Source: Balneolaceae bacterium (lineage in GTDB: Bacteria; Bacteroidota; Rhodothermia; Balneolales; Balneolaceae). Taken from it: a stretch of DNA of 14,332 nucleotides. This document shows, piece by piece, positions 1 through 7,670 of the stretch (the stretch's first letter is position 1; each line of letters begins with the position of its first letter). The notes under the pieces are model-generated. The model saw only the letters and a list, made by a program, of their open reading frames with translations, did not search any database and had not been told where the DNA came from. The stretch lies in NCBI GenBank assembly GCA_007127395.1, contig SKZL01000287.1:1-14332 (forward strand). The letters run 5' to 3'. The position numbers and the translations under genes are program-made.

Positions 1-360
1 AAAGAGAGAGTGAGTAAGATTGATGAAATTCTGACAATGGGAAACTTTTTCTTTCGAGATCCGGAATCTTATGACGAAAATGCTCTCAAAAAATGGAAAG
101 ATGACAGCAAACCACTGACCAAACTTTACAGAGAAGGGCTAAATGCCATTTCCGTTGAGGAGTTTCAGGCAGATAGACTGAAATCACTTCTTGAAGAGAT
201 TATTCAGAAGGAGGAGGTGGGATTCGGAAAATTGATGATGCCTCTTCGTATTGCTGTAACGGGACAGGGGTTTGGACCGGATCTCTTTACATCCATGGAG
301 CTTCTGGGCAGGGAGACAGTCATACGCAGAATAGACACTGCGATTGATAAGCTGCCCTGA
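1..360 (+). CDS. gltX: glutamyl-tRNA synthetase, C-terminal part (cut by window edge)
   Basis: Only the last 119 codons are present. The reading frame is open to base 1, so the GTG at base 10 is an internal valine codon rather than the start. The enzyme charges tRNA-Glu with glutamate in the cytoplasm. The visible part is the C-terminal anticodon-binding region of class Ib GluRS. The run FFFRDP and the terminal signature GKLMMPLRIAVTG...GP.LF..MELLGRE.V..RI are typical of bacterial GltX. The catalytic HIGH and KMSKS motifs would lie off the left edge. The gene ends with TGA and is followed by 90 bases without a gene, so nothing suggests it is co-transcribed with the receptor pair downstream. 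GlnRS is unlikely, because its C-terminal region is beta-barrel rather than this all-helical type. Confidence 0.93.
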   Translation, partial: KERVSKIDEILTMGNFFFRDPESYDENALKKWKDDSKPLTKLYREGLNAISVEEFQADRLKSLLEEIIQKEEVGFGKLMMPLRIAVTGQGFGPDLFTSMELLGRETVIRRIDTAIDKLP

Positions 361-401
361 AACGCTTATTTGTATCAACAATGATTCAATAAAAAACAGG
401 G

Positions 402-420
402 GTATTGATTTGATCAATAC
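402..420. promoter_or_regulatory. perfect inverted repeat upstream of the lipoprotein-receptor pair
   Basis: GTATTGAT-TTG-ATCAATAC: eight-base arms with a three-base centre, and no mismatch. It begins 42 bases after the gltX stop and ends 30 bases before the likely lipoprotein start. It could be an operator for the pair or a short RNA hairpin between the two transcription units. No T-run follows on the + strand, so a + strand terminator is unlikely. The regulator is unknown. Confidence 0.45.
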
Positions 421-450
421 TCTTGCACATATTACCGAAAAAATGGAGAC

Positions 451-936
451 GTGTTGAAGAGAACTAAAAGCTTCTTTTTTACGGTTTTATTGATCTCAAT
501 TATTGTGATCCAGTTTGGGTGTGACAAGGGTTTGGAACCACCTGTTGAAGAGCCGGATCCGACCGGTGTGATTATGGGTACGGTTACCTACTCCGGAGAG
601 TGGCCACCGGAAAATGAACTGATTCAACTCTTTTTCGTTCCACTTCCATTTATACCGACATCTGTTGCAGATATACTTCTCCAATTGAGCAGCCTGAGAA
701 CCAGTAATTCGCTGCAGCGCAATGTAGAAGAAGATGAGTTCCTGGTCGATGATGTCCCAAACGGCGCTTATATATACAATATCATCGCTAATCAGTATGA
801 GAATAATTTGCTCGCATGGCGACCTCTGGGAGTCTATACCGAAAATGATGGCGTTATCATCGTTTCCGGTGATACAACCGTAATCTCCATCCACGTTGAT
901 TTTGACAATCTGCCACCCTTTCCCCCTGAGCAATGA
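451..936 (+). CDS. small outer-membrane-type lipoprotein partnered with a TonB receptor
   Basis: This is a 161-residue protein of unknown function. Residues 1-24 form a lipoprotein signal: basic MLKRTK, a hydrophobic stretch at 8-20, then QFGC with the predicted lipidated cysteine at C24. Q at the -3 position is a relaxed lipobox. The mature part starts with a Pro/Glu-rich spacer (CDKGLEPPVEEPDP) followed by a probable all-beta domain opening with IMGTVTYSG and containing VPNGAY and SGDTTVISI. This pattern recalls transthyretin or carboxypeptidase-regulatory beta-sandwich domains, but that is a resemblance, not an identification. The start is GTG at 451 with GGAG only two bases upstream; TTG at 454 has better spacing and would lose one residue. 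The stop overlaps the start of the receptor gene by four bases (ATGA), so the two are almost certainly translationally coupled. It may sit at the outer membrane as an accessory to that receptor. Confidence 0.8.
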   Translation: MLKRTKSFFFTVLLISIIVIQFGCDKGLEPPVEEPDPTGVIMGTVTYSGEWPPENELIQLFFVPLPFIPTSVADILLQLSSLRTSNSLQRNVEEDEFLVDDVPNGAYIYNIIANQYENNLLAWRPLGVYTENDGVIIVSGDTTVISIHVDFDNLPPFPPEQ

Positions 937-3215
937 AACAGCGAAAAGAACTTTATAAAGTTTTTTTAAAGCTCTGTTTGGGTCTGACAATAAGTCTGTT
1001 TGCGATCACCTCCGGGTGGGCACAGTCCACCATAGAGGGTGTTGTTCTGAATGAGGCCGGCGAGACACTTCCGGGGGTTCACATTACAATTCCGGATTTA
1101 AACAGGGGGAGTGTGAGTGATCCGTCAGGATATTTTCGTCTGCCCGACCTTCCCGCCGGCTCCTGGCAGATCAGATTCTCCATGGTGGGATTTCAGACTT
1201 TCACCCGTACCGTTGAAATTGGTGAGAGTGAAACCCTAAATCTGGAAGTCATCCTCACACCACTCATCTTCACCTCCGGTGAACTTGTGGTTACTGCATC
1301 CAGAAGAAGCCAGTTAATAGGGACTGTCTCTGTCAGTATGAATACCATAACTCCGGAAGAACTGCGCTCCAGAAATGTTGTTTCTCTTGACCAGGCACTT
1401 GAACATGTGCCCGGTGTGCAGGTATTGGGCAACTCAGTTAATATCCGTGGATCATCCGGTTATGCTTACGGAGTTGGAAGCCGGGTACTGCTGCTTGTAG
1501 ATGGAGTACCGCTGATGGGCCCGGATCAGGGAGGTTTCGATTTTGATGGGCTTCCCCTTACACAAACGCGACAGATCGAGGTTCTGAAGAGCCCCGGTTC
1601 TGCACTTTATGGTGGCGGTGCACTCGGTGGAGTGATCAACCTGATTACTGAAGATTTCAAATCAACCCCCGAAACATCTTTTCGTTTCTACAGCGGTTTA
1701 TATCAACCGGTCCGGTTTGATCAATGGAAAACAAGCTGGGATGAAGCATCCGATCCCAGGCCATTTACCGGTATCCTGTTCGGCCGATCACATCAGGTTA
1801 CAAATCGTTTCGGTTATTGGCTCAGTGGAAAACTGCAACAAAACAGTGGATATCTGCAGAGTAACGAAACCAAAGGGATCGAACTCTATTCCAAGATCGG
1901 ATATAATATCTCAGATGAGATCGGGCTGACATTTTACAGCTCCGTTCGCAGAAATCGAAACCAACAATTTCTTTATTGGAATGGACTGGCAGATCCACTC
2001 AGGCCCGGTGAAATCCAGCTTGGCAGTGGAAGTGCAACCGGATCCAACGAGGGTTTGTCAGACCGAATCACACTGTTGCCGGTTTTTACTCATAAAATTA
2101 ACTCATCGCTGGAATATATCCTGAAAGGCCGTCTCTTTGGCGTTGCATTCAGGCCAATCGACAATCAGGGGAATGTAAGGCCCTCAGACAAGCACAATGT
2201 GGGAGTAAGATACGGTGGAGAAATTCAGTTTAATATCGATCCAACGGATCAATTTATGATCACGACCGGCCTAACATTTGATGAAAATTACATCCGATCA
2301 GATGTCTTTGTTGGGGAAGACTCTCTACTGGTTCGAAATCAACCTGAAGGGGCTCTTTTCCTGCAAGCTGAATATGAGTGGAATCAAAATTTTACAACAA
2401 CAGCAGGTTTCAGATACGATGCTTATCAGGTACATACGCTGGATACTGCTACTCAGTTCAGTCCAAAATTCAGCAGCTCATACAGGTTCAATCAATACCT
2501 GACAGCACGTGCTTCATTTGGCAGAGGATTCAGGGTCCCCAGTGTCGCTGAGCGTTTTTTCAGTAATCGCGACTTTTTTCCTCTTGAATCGAACCTTGCT
2601 CTCAGGCCAGAGACAAGTACCGGTTATGAAACAGGGTTAACCTTTTTTAATTTAATTCAGAACCGGTTCACCATGAAAGCGGATCTGACCGGATTCTGGA
2701 ATGAATACAGGGAACTGGTTGAGCCTACATTCATACAAAATATAGGTGCGTTTCAATTTGTAAACATTACCCGAGCCAGAATCAGAGGTTTTGAAGCCTC
2801 TGTTGCGTTGTCTGATGTTGAACAAAATCATCATCTAAATCTTGGTTATACATTTCTGGATCCCGTTGATCTGGAATTGGAACGCGCACTCGTCTACAGA
2901 TCGAAACACTTGGTTCAGTTCTCCTCACGATCAGTACTTCTATCATGGTTCGAGGCTGGAGTAGATTTCAGATTTGCATCAGCGCCGGATGCGGTAGATT
3001 CAGATTTTGCATTCTTTGTTCCTGATGCAGACCTTTTCCCGGCGGCATATGTAACCGATCTCAGAATGCGGTTCTTTTACGAAAAGCAGGGGCAATCTTT
3101 TGGCCTTAGCGGAACAGTGGTCGTTCGAAACCTACTGGACTACTACTACATCGAGCGTCCGGCAATATTTGCTCCGCCCCGCAGTCTGGAACTCGTTGTT
3201 GAATTAAATTTTTGA
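933..3215 (+). CDS. TonB-dependent outer-membrane receptor with N-terminal CarboxypepD-like domain
   Basis: This 760-residue receptor should take up a ligand across the outer membrane using TonB-ExbB-ExbD energy. Residues 1-31 are a signal peptide ending ...SGWAQ. Residues 33-109 form a carboxypeptidase-D regulatory-like domain (IEGVVLNEAGETLPGV, then SDPSGYFRLPDLPAG and SMVGFQ). A TonB-box-like segment, ELVVTASR, lies at 117-124. The plug domain follows at about 130-240, with VPGVQV, NIRGSSG, LLLVDGVPL and SPGSALYGGGALGGVINLIT. The rest is a 22-strand-type barrel ending VVELNF; the terminal phenylalanine is the usual signal for the barrel assembly machinery. Size and plug motifs resemble siderophore, cobalamin and metal receptors more than the larger SusC type. 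The substrate cannot be read from the sequence. There is no clear ribosome binding site; the start overlaps the lipoprotein stop, suggesting coupled translation. There is no STN domain, so sigma/anti-sigma signalling is not indicated. Confidence 0.93.
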   Translation: MKQRKELYKVFLKLCLGLTISLFAITSGWAQSTIEGVVLNEAGETLPGVHITIPDLNRGSVSDPSGYFRLPDLPAGSWQIRFSMVGFQTFTRTVEIGESETLNLEVILTPLIFTSGELVVTASRRSQLIGTVSVSMNTITPEELRSRNVVSLDQALEHVPGVQVLGNSVNIRGSSGYAYGVGSRVLLLVDGVPLMGPDQGGFDFDGLPLTQTRQIEVLKSPGSALYGGGALGGVINLITEDFKSTPETSFRFYSGLYQPVRFDQWKTSWDEASDPRPFTGILFGRSHQVTNRFGYWLSGKLQQNSGYLQSNETKGIELYSKIGYNISDEIGLTFYSSVRRNRNQQFLYWNGLADPLRPGEIQLGSGSATGSNEGLSDRITLLPVFTHKINSSLEYILKGRLFGVAFRPIDNQGNVRPSDKHNVGVRYGGEIQFNIDPTDQFMITTGLTFDENYIRSDVFVGEDSLLVRNQPEGALFLQAEYEWNQNFTTTAGFRYDAYQVHTLDTATQFSPKFSSSYRFNQYLTARASFGRGFRVPSVAERFFSNRDFFPLESNLALRPETSTGYETGLTFFNLIQNRFTMKADLTGFWNEYRELVEPTFIQNIGAFQFVNITRARIRGFEASVALSDVEQNHHLNLGYTFLDPVDLELERALVYRSKHLVQFSSRSVLLSWFEAGVDFRFASAPDAVDSDFAFFVPDADLFPAAYVTDLRMRFFYEKQGQSFGLSGTVVVRNLLDYYYIERPAIFAPPRSLELVVELNF

Positions 3216-3328
3216 TAAAACCGATCACTGCAAACCAAAGCCCCGGTTAAAAATAATTTCCAATGCTTCGCAAGAATCGACTTTTTTTTTAAAAAGTTGA
3301 CTAGTTTATCTTTCACTAATTCGTTTTC

Positions 3329-3346
3329 GTTGAAAACATTTTCAAC
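3329..3346. promoter_or_regulatory. perfect inverted repeat in front of the AsmA-like gene
   Basis: GTTGAAAA-CA-TTTTCAAC: eight-base arms around a two-base centre, ending 32 bases before the AsmA-like start codon. Its left arm contains TTGAAA, which could also act as a -35-like hexamer. The form is that of a binding site for a dimeric repressor or activator. No regulator family can be assigned. Confidence 0.45.
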
Positions 3347-3352
3347 TTAAAT

Positions 3353-3364
3353 CTGTTATAACAG
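3353..3364. promoter_or_regulatory. 12-base palindrome adjacent to the previous inverted repeat
   Basis: CTGTTATAACAG is a perfect palindrome six bases downstream of the 3329-3346 repeat. The two centres are 21 bases apart, about two helical turns, so proteins bound to both would face the same side. The central TTATAA could double as a -10-like element for the AsmA-like gene, whose ATG follows 14 bases later. Confidence 0.4.
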
Positions 3365-3378
3365 TAAAAGAGATACAT

Positions 3379-6300
3379 ATGAAAACGTTTCTGAAAATCA
3401 CTGGCGCAGTTGCTCTTGTCTTTATAATAATACTCATCTCCCTGAACCTCTACCTGAATGATGAACGTCTGAAATCTATCATTATGCCTCAGGTTCAGGA
3501 AGCCACCGGAAGTCAGGTTGAAGTAGATAAGATGTCGATGACTTTCTTTCGAACCTTTCCAAGGTTTGGCCTTGAACTGGAGGGGCTGGTTGTGCCAGAC
3601 CTCACCGGTGCACCTGTACTAACACTCGATGATCTCCTCTTGTCAATAGAACTGATCCCATTGATGAGAAGAGAACTATCAATATCCAGGCTCACCCTCA
3701 ATGGACCGAACATCTTTTACACGGTTTATGAGGATTCTACCACCAACATCGATTTTTTAATCTCTCCGGATGATGAACCTGATGAAGCTTCACAGATAGA
3801 CCTATCCATACCCAGAATTACAGTTTCTGATGGATCAGTGATCTATTTAGATGCCACGACTGCAACGAATATGTCATTAAATGGACTGAACGCAGACCTG
3901 TCACTATTCTATTCAGATATTATTGAAAGCCGGGTTGACGCAACACTTGAATCACTCAATTTTGACATGGATGGAACCTCCTATATCAATAATCTGTCTT
4001 TAAGCCTGAATCAGCGCTCTACGCTTGATTTAGAGCAGGAAATCCTCACCGTTACAGAAGGAACCCTGGCCATTCGGGGACTCTCATTGAATCTGCTCGG
4101 TTCAATCTCAAACTGGAGCAGCGGTCAAACAAATCTCTCTTTGCAAATAGCTTCCGCTTCAGAAAACTTTGGTGAACTTCTTCGTTTAGCTCCATCTGAC
4201 TATGATGATGTATTGAGTGGTTTGGTAACAAGAGGGACCCTCTCTATCGATGGTTCCATCGAAGGTATTTTGAGTGAAGAATCAATCCCATATATAGATT
4301 TGGCTATACTTGTATCTGAGGGCTACATCCAAAATCCAGACCTGCCGGAGGCGATTGAGAATATTCACTTTGAACTGCTCTTTAATAACGAACTGGCAAC
4401 TTTACGAAATTTCAGGGCCAGGGCAGGAGTGAACAGTGTAACCGGTTCGGGAGAAATCATCAACCCACTTGAAGATGATGCAAGGTTTTCAATGGATTTG
4501 GACGGAGATGTGAATCTGAATACAATCAGCAGTTTTTATCCGATTGATGAACTTGGAATTGAAAATCTGGCCGGCCTGCTGAAGGTAAATGCCAATGCAT
4601 CAGGTAGAATCGACCAACCGGAAGAAGCAATTTTCTCCGGATTGTTCAACCTTAGTGACGGACTCTTAAAATACGCAGACGTTCCAAGGGCCATTGAAAA
4701 TATCAATTTTATAGCAAATGCAAATCAGGATCGCATTGAAATTTCCGAATCCGGATTTACTGCCGCAGATAATCGGATGACACTAAGCGGTTCTATCGTC
4801 AGGCCACTGGATGAAAACGAGAGAACCGTTGATATCAACTCTGTGATCAATTTTGATTTGGGAACTATTAAAGAGTTCTACCCAATAGATGAAGATACCC
4901 TTGCCATGAGGGGTTCATTGGTTGCGGATATCTCACTCCGTGGTAAACCCGACCCTGATCAGATCGAAACCCTTCTGCAGCAGAGTACTTTCGACTTAAC
5001 AGATGGTTACCTCTATCATTCTATCGTAAATAACCCCTTGGAGGATATCACATTCAGAGCCATAGCAGACGGCAGGCGGCTCAACATATCGGAAGGGCGG
5101 TTCAAAACAGGTGATAACACTCTGTCAATGAGTGGTTCAATCGTAAACTATCTAAGCGACAATCCCGAAGTGGACCTCACTTTTGACGGGATTGCACTTT
5201 TAAGTTCAATTTCCAGCTACTACTCTCTTGAACCCTGGATCAGTGAATTGACCGGCAACGCCCGGATGAACCTAAATACCCGGGGGCCTGCAAATGATGT
5301 GACTCAAATAGCCCTAACCGGTGCTCTTGAAGTTTCGGATGTGACCGCTGCCGGTGATTCTATTCCATTGCCTGTAACCAATCTCTCAGGAAGAATGGAT
5401 ATACGGCCCACACAGATGACCCTCGAGAGATTTTCCATGAATTACGGAAGTACTGATATTGAACTTCAGGGTAATTTGCAAAACTACATGAGTTTTCTGG
5501 ATGAAAATTCAACAGGTTCACAAATTCCGTCGATCACAGGAACCTATCGTAGCCGTTTTTTAAATATCGATGAAATGATTGATTGGGAAGAGGAAGCAGA
5601 TGAAGACCCCTTCCCAATAGACCTGCCCAACCTACAGGCCAATGTAGATGCTGAGATTGATCGCCTGGTCATTTTTGGCCTCCCTATCACAGAAATCAAA
5701 GGCAGAAGCCGTATTTCTCCGGAGCAGATCGAAGTCAGTGAAGCGGAAGCACGCTTTTTTGATGGCACTGCTGAGGGTCGGTTTATCTGGAATGTTCCGG
5801 ATCCGCTTCAGACAGATATCACATTTAACGGAAGTCTCACCGGACTTACTGCCGAAGCTTTTTTCAGAGAGACCGGATTTCTCGGCGAAAACAGCACTAT
5901 CCATGAGTATCTTACCGGTGCATTCAGCGGTGAGTTAGATTATTCAGTGAATCTGACTCCTTCCCTCGATCCCGACATTACAACCGCACGGTCTGCCGGA
6001 AATTTTGGAATGACAAGGGCTCGATTGCGCGGCCATCCAATTCAGGTCGAGATTGCTCGGTTTTTAAATGCCAGTGATCTTGAATCTCTTGCCCTGGATG
6101 AGTGGAATGCCACTTATACGATCAATGATGCTGTAATGACTCTAAAGGATTTTCGTCTCACGAGTGGAAACCTTGGAATTGAGTTGGAGGGAACTCTGAA
6201 CATGGTTACTGACAGAATTGAATACAATGCCACCCTTCTTCTACCTGAGCGCTTTAAACGGGGAATAGCCAGTGTCATATCAACAAGCGCAGCAGATGCA

Positions 6301-6459
6301 CTTCAGCTCGAAGATGGCCGGATGGCGATCCCAATCCGAATAACGGGAACAACAGCTACCCCCAGAGTGGGCCCAAATACAGATGTAATTGAACGCATTA
6401 TTCAGGACAGGGTTCGTGAAGGAGCCGGAGATCTGCTAAGAAGATTGTTTGGCGGATAA
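3379..6459 (+). CDS. AsmA-like protein, inner-membrane anchored, with internal repeats
   Basis: This 1026-residue protein has one N-terminal membrane segment (about residues 5-27), with the rest predicted in the periplasm. Residues 28-135 match the start of AsmA family proteins (NDERLKSIIMPQVQEATGSQVEVDKM, FPRFGLELEGL, LLLSIELIPLMRRELSISRL). The C-terminal part has the typical AsmA ending: RARLRGHPIQVEIARF, LKDFRL.SGNLGIELEG and ALQLEDGRMAIPIRITGT. Between about residues 312 and 735 there are four diverged tandem units, listed as a separate repeat entry. Family members such as AsmA, YhdP and TamB are large beta-groove proteins linked to lipid transport or outer-membrane integrity; the specific role here is inferred only from that. 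ATG at 3379 has a weak purine-rich stretch (AAAAGAGA) upstream. It is followed by lgt after 50 bases, consistent with co-transcription. It ends in a basic amphipathic tail (IIQDRVREGAGDLLRRLFGG). Regulation may involve the two palindromes just upstream. Confidence 0.9.
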   Translation: MKTFLKITGAVALVFIIILISLNLYLNDERLKSIIMPQVQEATGSQVEVDKMSMTFFRTFPRFGLELEGLVVPDLTGAPVLTLDDLLLSIELIPLMRRELSISRLTLNGPNIFYTVYEDSTTNIDFLISPDDEPDEASQIDLSIPRITVSDGSVIYLDATTATNMSLNGLNADLSLFYSDIIESRVDATLESLNFDMDGTSYINNLSLSLNQRSTLDLEQEILTVTEGTLAIRGLSLNLLGSISNWSSGQTNLSLQIASASENFGELLRLAPSDYDDVLSGLVTRGTLSIDGSIEGILSEESIPYIDLAILVSEGYIQNPDLPEAIENIHFELLFNNELATLRNFRARAGVNSVTGSGEIINPLEDDARFSMDLDGDVNLNTISSFYPIDELGIENLAGLLKVNANASGRIDQPEEAIFSGLFNLSDGLLKYADVPRAIENINFIANANQDRIEISESGFTAADNRMTLSGSIVRPLDENERTVDINSVINFDLGTIKEFYPIDEDTLAMRGSLVADISLRGKPDPDQIETLLQQSTFDLTDGYLYHSIVNNPLEDITFRAIADGRRLNISEGRFKTGDNTLSMSGSIVNYLSDNPEVDLTFDGIALLSSISSYYSLEPWISELTGNARMNLNTRGPANDVTQIALTGALEVSDVTAAGDSIPLPVTNLSGRMDIRPTQMTLERFSMNYGSTDIELQGNLQNYMSFLDENSTGSQIPSITGTYRSRFLNIDEMIDWEEEADEDPFPIDLPNLQANVDAEIDRLVIFGLPITEIKGRSRISPEQIEVSEAEARFFDGTAEGRFIWNVPDPLQTDITFNGSLTGLTAEAFFRETGFLGENSTIHEYLTGAFSGELDYSVNLTPSLDPDITTARSAGNFGMTRARLRGHPIQVEIARFLNASDLESLALDEWNATYTINDAVMTLKDFRLTSGNLGIELEGTLNMVTDRIEYNATLLLPERFKRGIASVISTSAADALQLEDGRMAIPIRITGTTATPRVGPNTDVIERIIQDRVREGAGDLLRRLFGG
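4312..5583 (+). repeat. four tandem protein repeat units (about 112-115 residues) within the AsmA-like gene
   Basis: These are protein-level repeats, not conserved at DNA level. Units start at about residues 312 (VSEGYIQNPDLPEAIENIHF), 425 (LSDGLLKYADVPRAIENINF), 540 (LTDGYLYHSIVNNPLEDITF) and 652 (VSDVTAAGDSIPLPVTNLSG), with spacings of 113, 115 and 112. A second in-phase motif follows 45-47 residues later: SGEIINPLEDD, SGSIVRPLDEN, SGSIVNYLSDN, then the weaker QGNLQNYMSF. A third lies about 74 residues in: FYPID, FYPID, YYSLE, then FLNID. The agreement of three motifs in phase argues for true repetition. Confidence 0.75.
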
Positions 6460-6509
6460 CGGTTTCGTATTTTCTGATATCATAACCATGGCAGACTGAA
6501 ATTTTACAG

Positions 6510-7511
6510 ATGGATAATAACTATTTTGTATGGGAACCTGATCCCATTTTATTTTCAATTCAAGAATTTAACCTGCCATTTCCAGTGTCGATTTGGGGAC
6601 TCATTTTGGCCTTTGGCCTGATCTATTTTGGCTTGCAAAAAGTTGCCCCCGATAAAAAAAACAAGAAAAAAGGTGATGCTGAAATTCCGGCTTTGAAATT
6701 CTGGGGAGTAATCATAGGCTCTCTGATTGTTGGACAGCTTCCATTTCTCTTTTTTGACACTCCCTCCTTCTCTTCTATCGGACCCATTGAACCCAGGGTG
6801 TATGGCCTCCTTTTTGCCTTTGCATTTATTGCGGGCTATTTCATCGGTTTTAAAATGTTTCGTGATGCAGGCAAACCACAAGAAGAGCTGGACAGATTAT
6901 TAATATATGTTCTGATAGGTACTATTATCGGTGCACGGCTTGGACATGTTTTCTTCTATGAAGCTGAATTCTATCTGAGAAATATTCACCTGATTCCTCA
7001 AGTATGGACAGGCGGGCTTGCCAGCCACGGAGCAGCCATCGGCATTATTCTGGCAATGTATCTTTATGCCAGGCGATCTGCAGGAACTTCTTTCATGTGG
7101 GTTGCAGACAGAGTTGTTCCCGGTGTTGCCATCGTCGGTATGTTTATCAGAACTGGAAACTTTTTTAATTCAGAAATAATCGGGCTTCCTACAGATCTGC
7201 CATGGGCTGTAATCTTCGCCAATGTGGATATGGTACCTCGTCACCCTTCAATGCTTTATGAGGCAATTTTATGCATTTTTGTACTCGCCGTCCTGCTTTT
7301 TATCTACAAAAAATATAAGCACGCCCCGCCTGAAGGATCTCTGTTTGGTACTTTTCTGGTCATTCTCTTTACAGGCCGGTTTTTCATAGAGTTCAGCAAG
7401 GTGACCCTGGCAGATTTCAGGGCCGAGGCATTTCTCGATATGGGACAACTGCTCAGTATTCCATTTGTACTGATAGGACTCTGGCTGCTATGGAAAAAGG
7501 TCAAGTGGTAG
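6510..7511 (+). CDS. lgt: prolipoprotein diacylglyceryl transferase
   Basis: Lgt moves a diacylglyceryl group from phosphatidylglycerol to the lipobox cysteine of prolipoproteins, the first step of lipoprotein maturation in the inner membrane. The 333-residue product is strongly hydrophobic with about seven membrane segments. Recognisable family blocks are GARLGHVFFYE (141-151), WTGGLASHG (166-174, with the conserved His at 173), RTGNFFNSEIIG (214-225), PRHPSMLYEA (243-252) and GRFFIEF (289-295). The block usually written GRIGNFINGE is IRTGNFFNSE here, but the key Arg (214), Gly, Asn and Glu remain. The protein is longer than the usual 260-290 residues because of a lysine-rich loop after the first segment (about 46-58). 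There is no obvious ribosome binding site. It sits 50 bases after the AsmA-like gene, and three neighbours (the receptor partner lipoprotein, the LolA-like protein and this enzyme) all relate to lipoproteins. Confidence 0.93.
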   Translation: MDNNYFVWEPDPILFSIQEFNLPFPVSIWGLILAFGLIYFGLQKVAPDKKNKKKGDAEIPALKFWGVIIGSLIVGQLPFLFFDTPSFSSIGPIEPRVYGLLFAFAFIAGYFIGFKMFRDAGKPQEELDRLLIYVLIGTIIGARLGHVFFYEAEFYLRNIHLIPQVWTGGLASHGAAIGIILAMYLYARRSAGTSFMWVADRVVPGVAIVGMFIRTGNFFNSEIIGLPTDLPWAVIFANVDMVPRHPSMLYEAILCIFVLAVLLFIYKKYKHAPPEGSLFGTFLVILFTGRFFIEFSKVTLADFRAEAFLDMGQLLSIPFVLIGLWLLWKKVKW

Positions 7512-7670
7512 TATTACCAGTGATTTACTCCAGTTAACGATCATTGAACTCCATTCGAACAGTCCTAACCCTGTCCAATGAATCAATGCAGACTTATTGT
7601 ACTGCCGGTGAACTATAGATGCCACTCAAACGTTAAGAGTTCTGAATTGAAACATTGTTATCAACTGAGT

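Noticed and set aside
403..419. FNR/CRP-type site (TTGAT...ATCAA) within the inverted repeat upstream of the lipoprotein
   Set aside because: The half-sites are separated by three bases, whereas the FNR consensus needs four. I therefore report only a generic inverted repeat.
496..990. Long - strand open frame opposite the lipoprotein gene
   Set aside because: It overlaps a gene with a clear lipoprotein signal and a coupled start, and its translation shows no recognisable family features.
3277..3300. Stem-loop with a T9 run after the TonB receptor gene, as a terminator
   Set aside because: The T-run forms part of the left arm and pairs with the A-run. No T-run follows the stem, so it does not have intrinsic terminator form.
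5632..5938. Overlapping open frames on both strands inside the AsmA-like gene
   Set aside because: The in-frame AsmA-like protein is continuous and family-like through this region; the others are shadows.
7578..7670. 31-residue N-terminal extension of the LolA-like protein
   Set aside because: The signal peptide begins at the downstream ATG 7671; the extension is cysteine-bearing non-signal sequence and would bury the signal.
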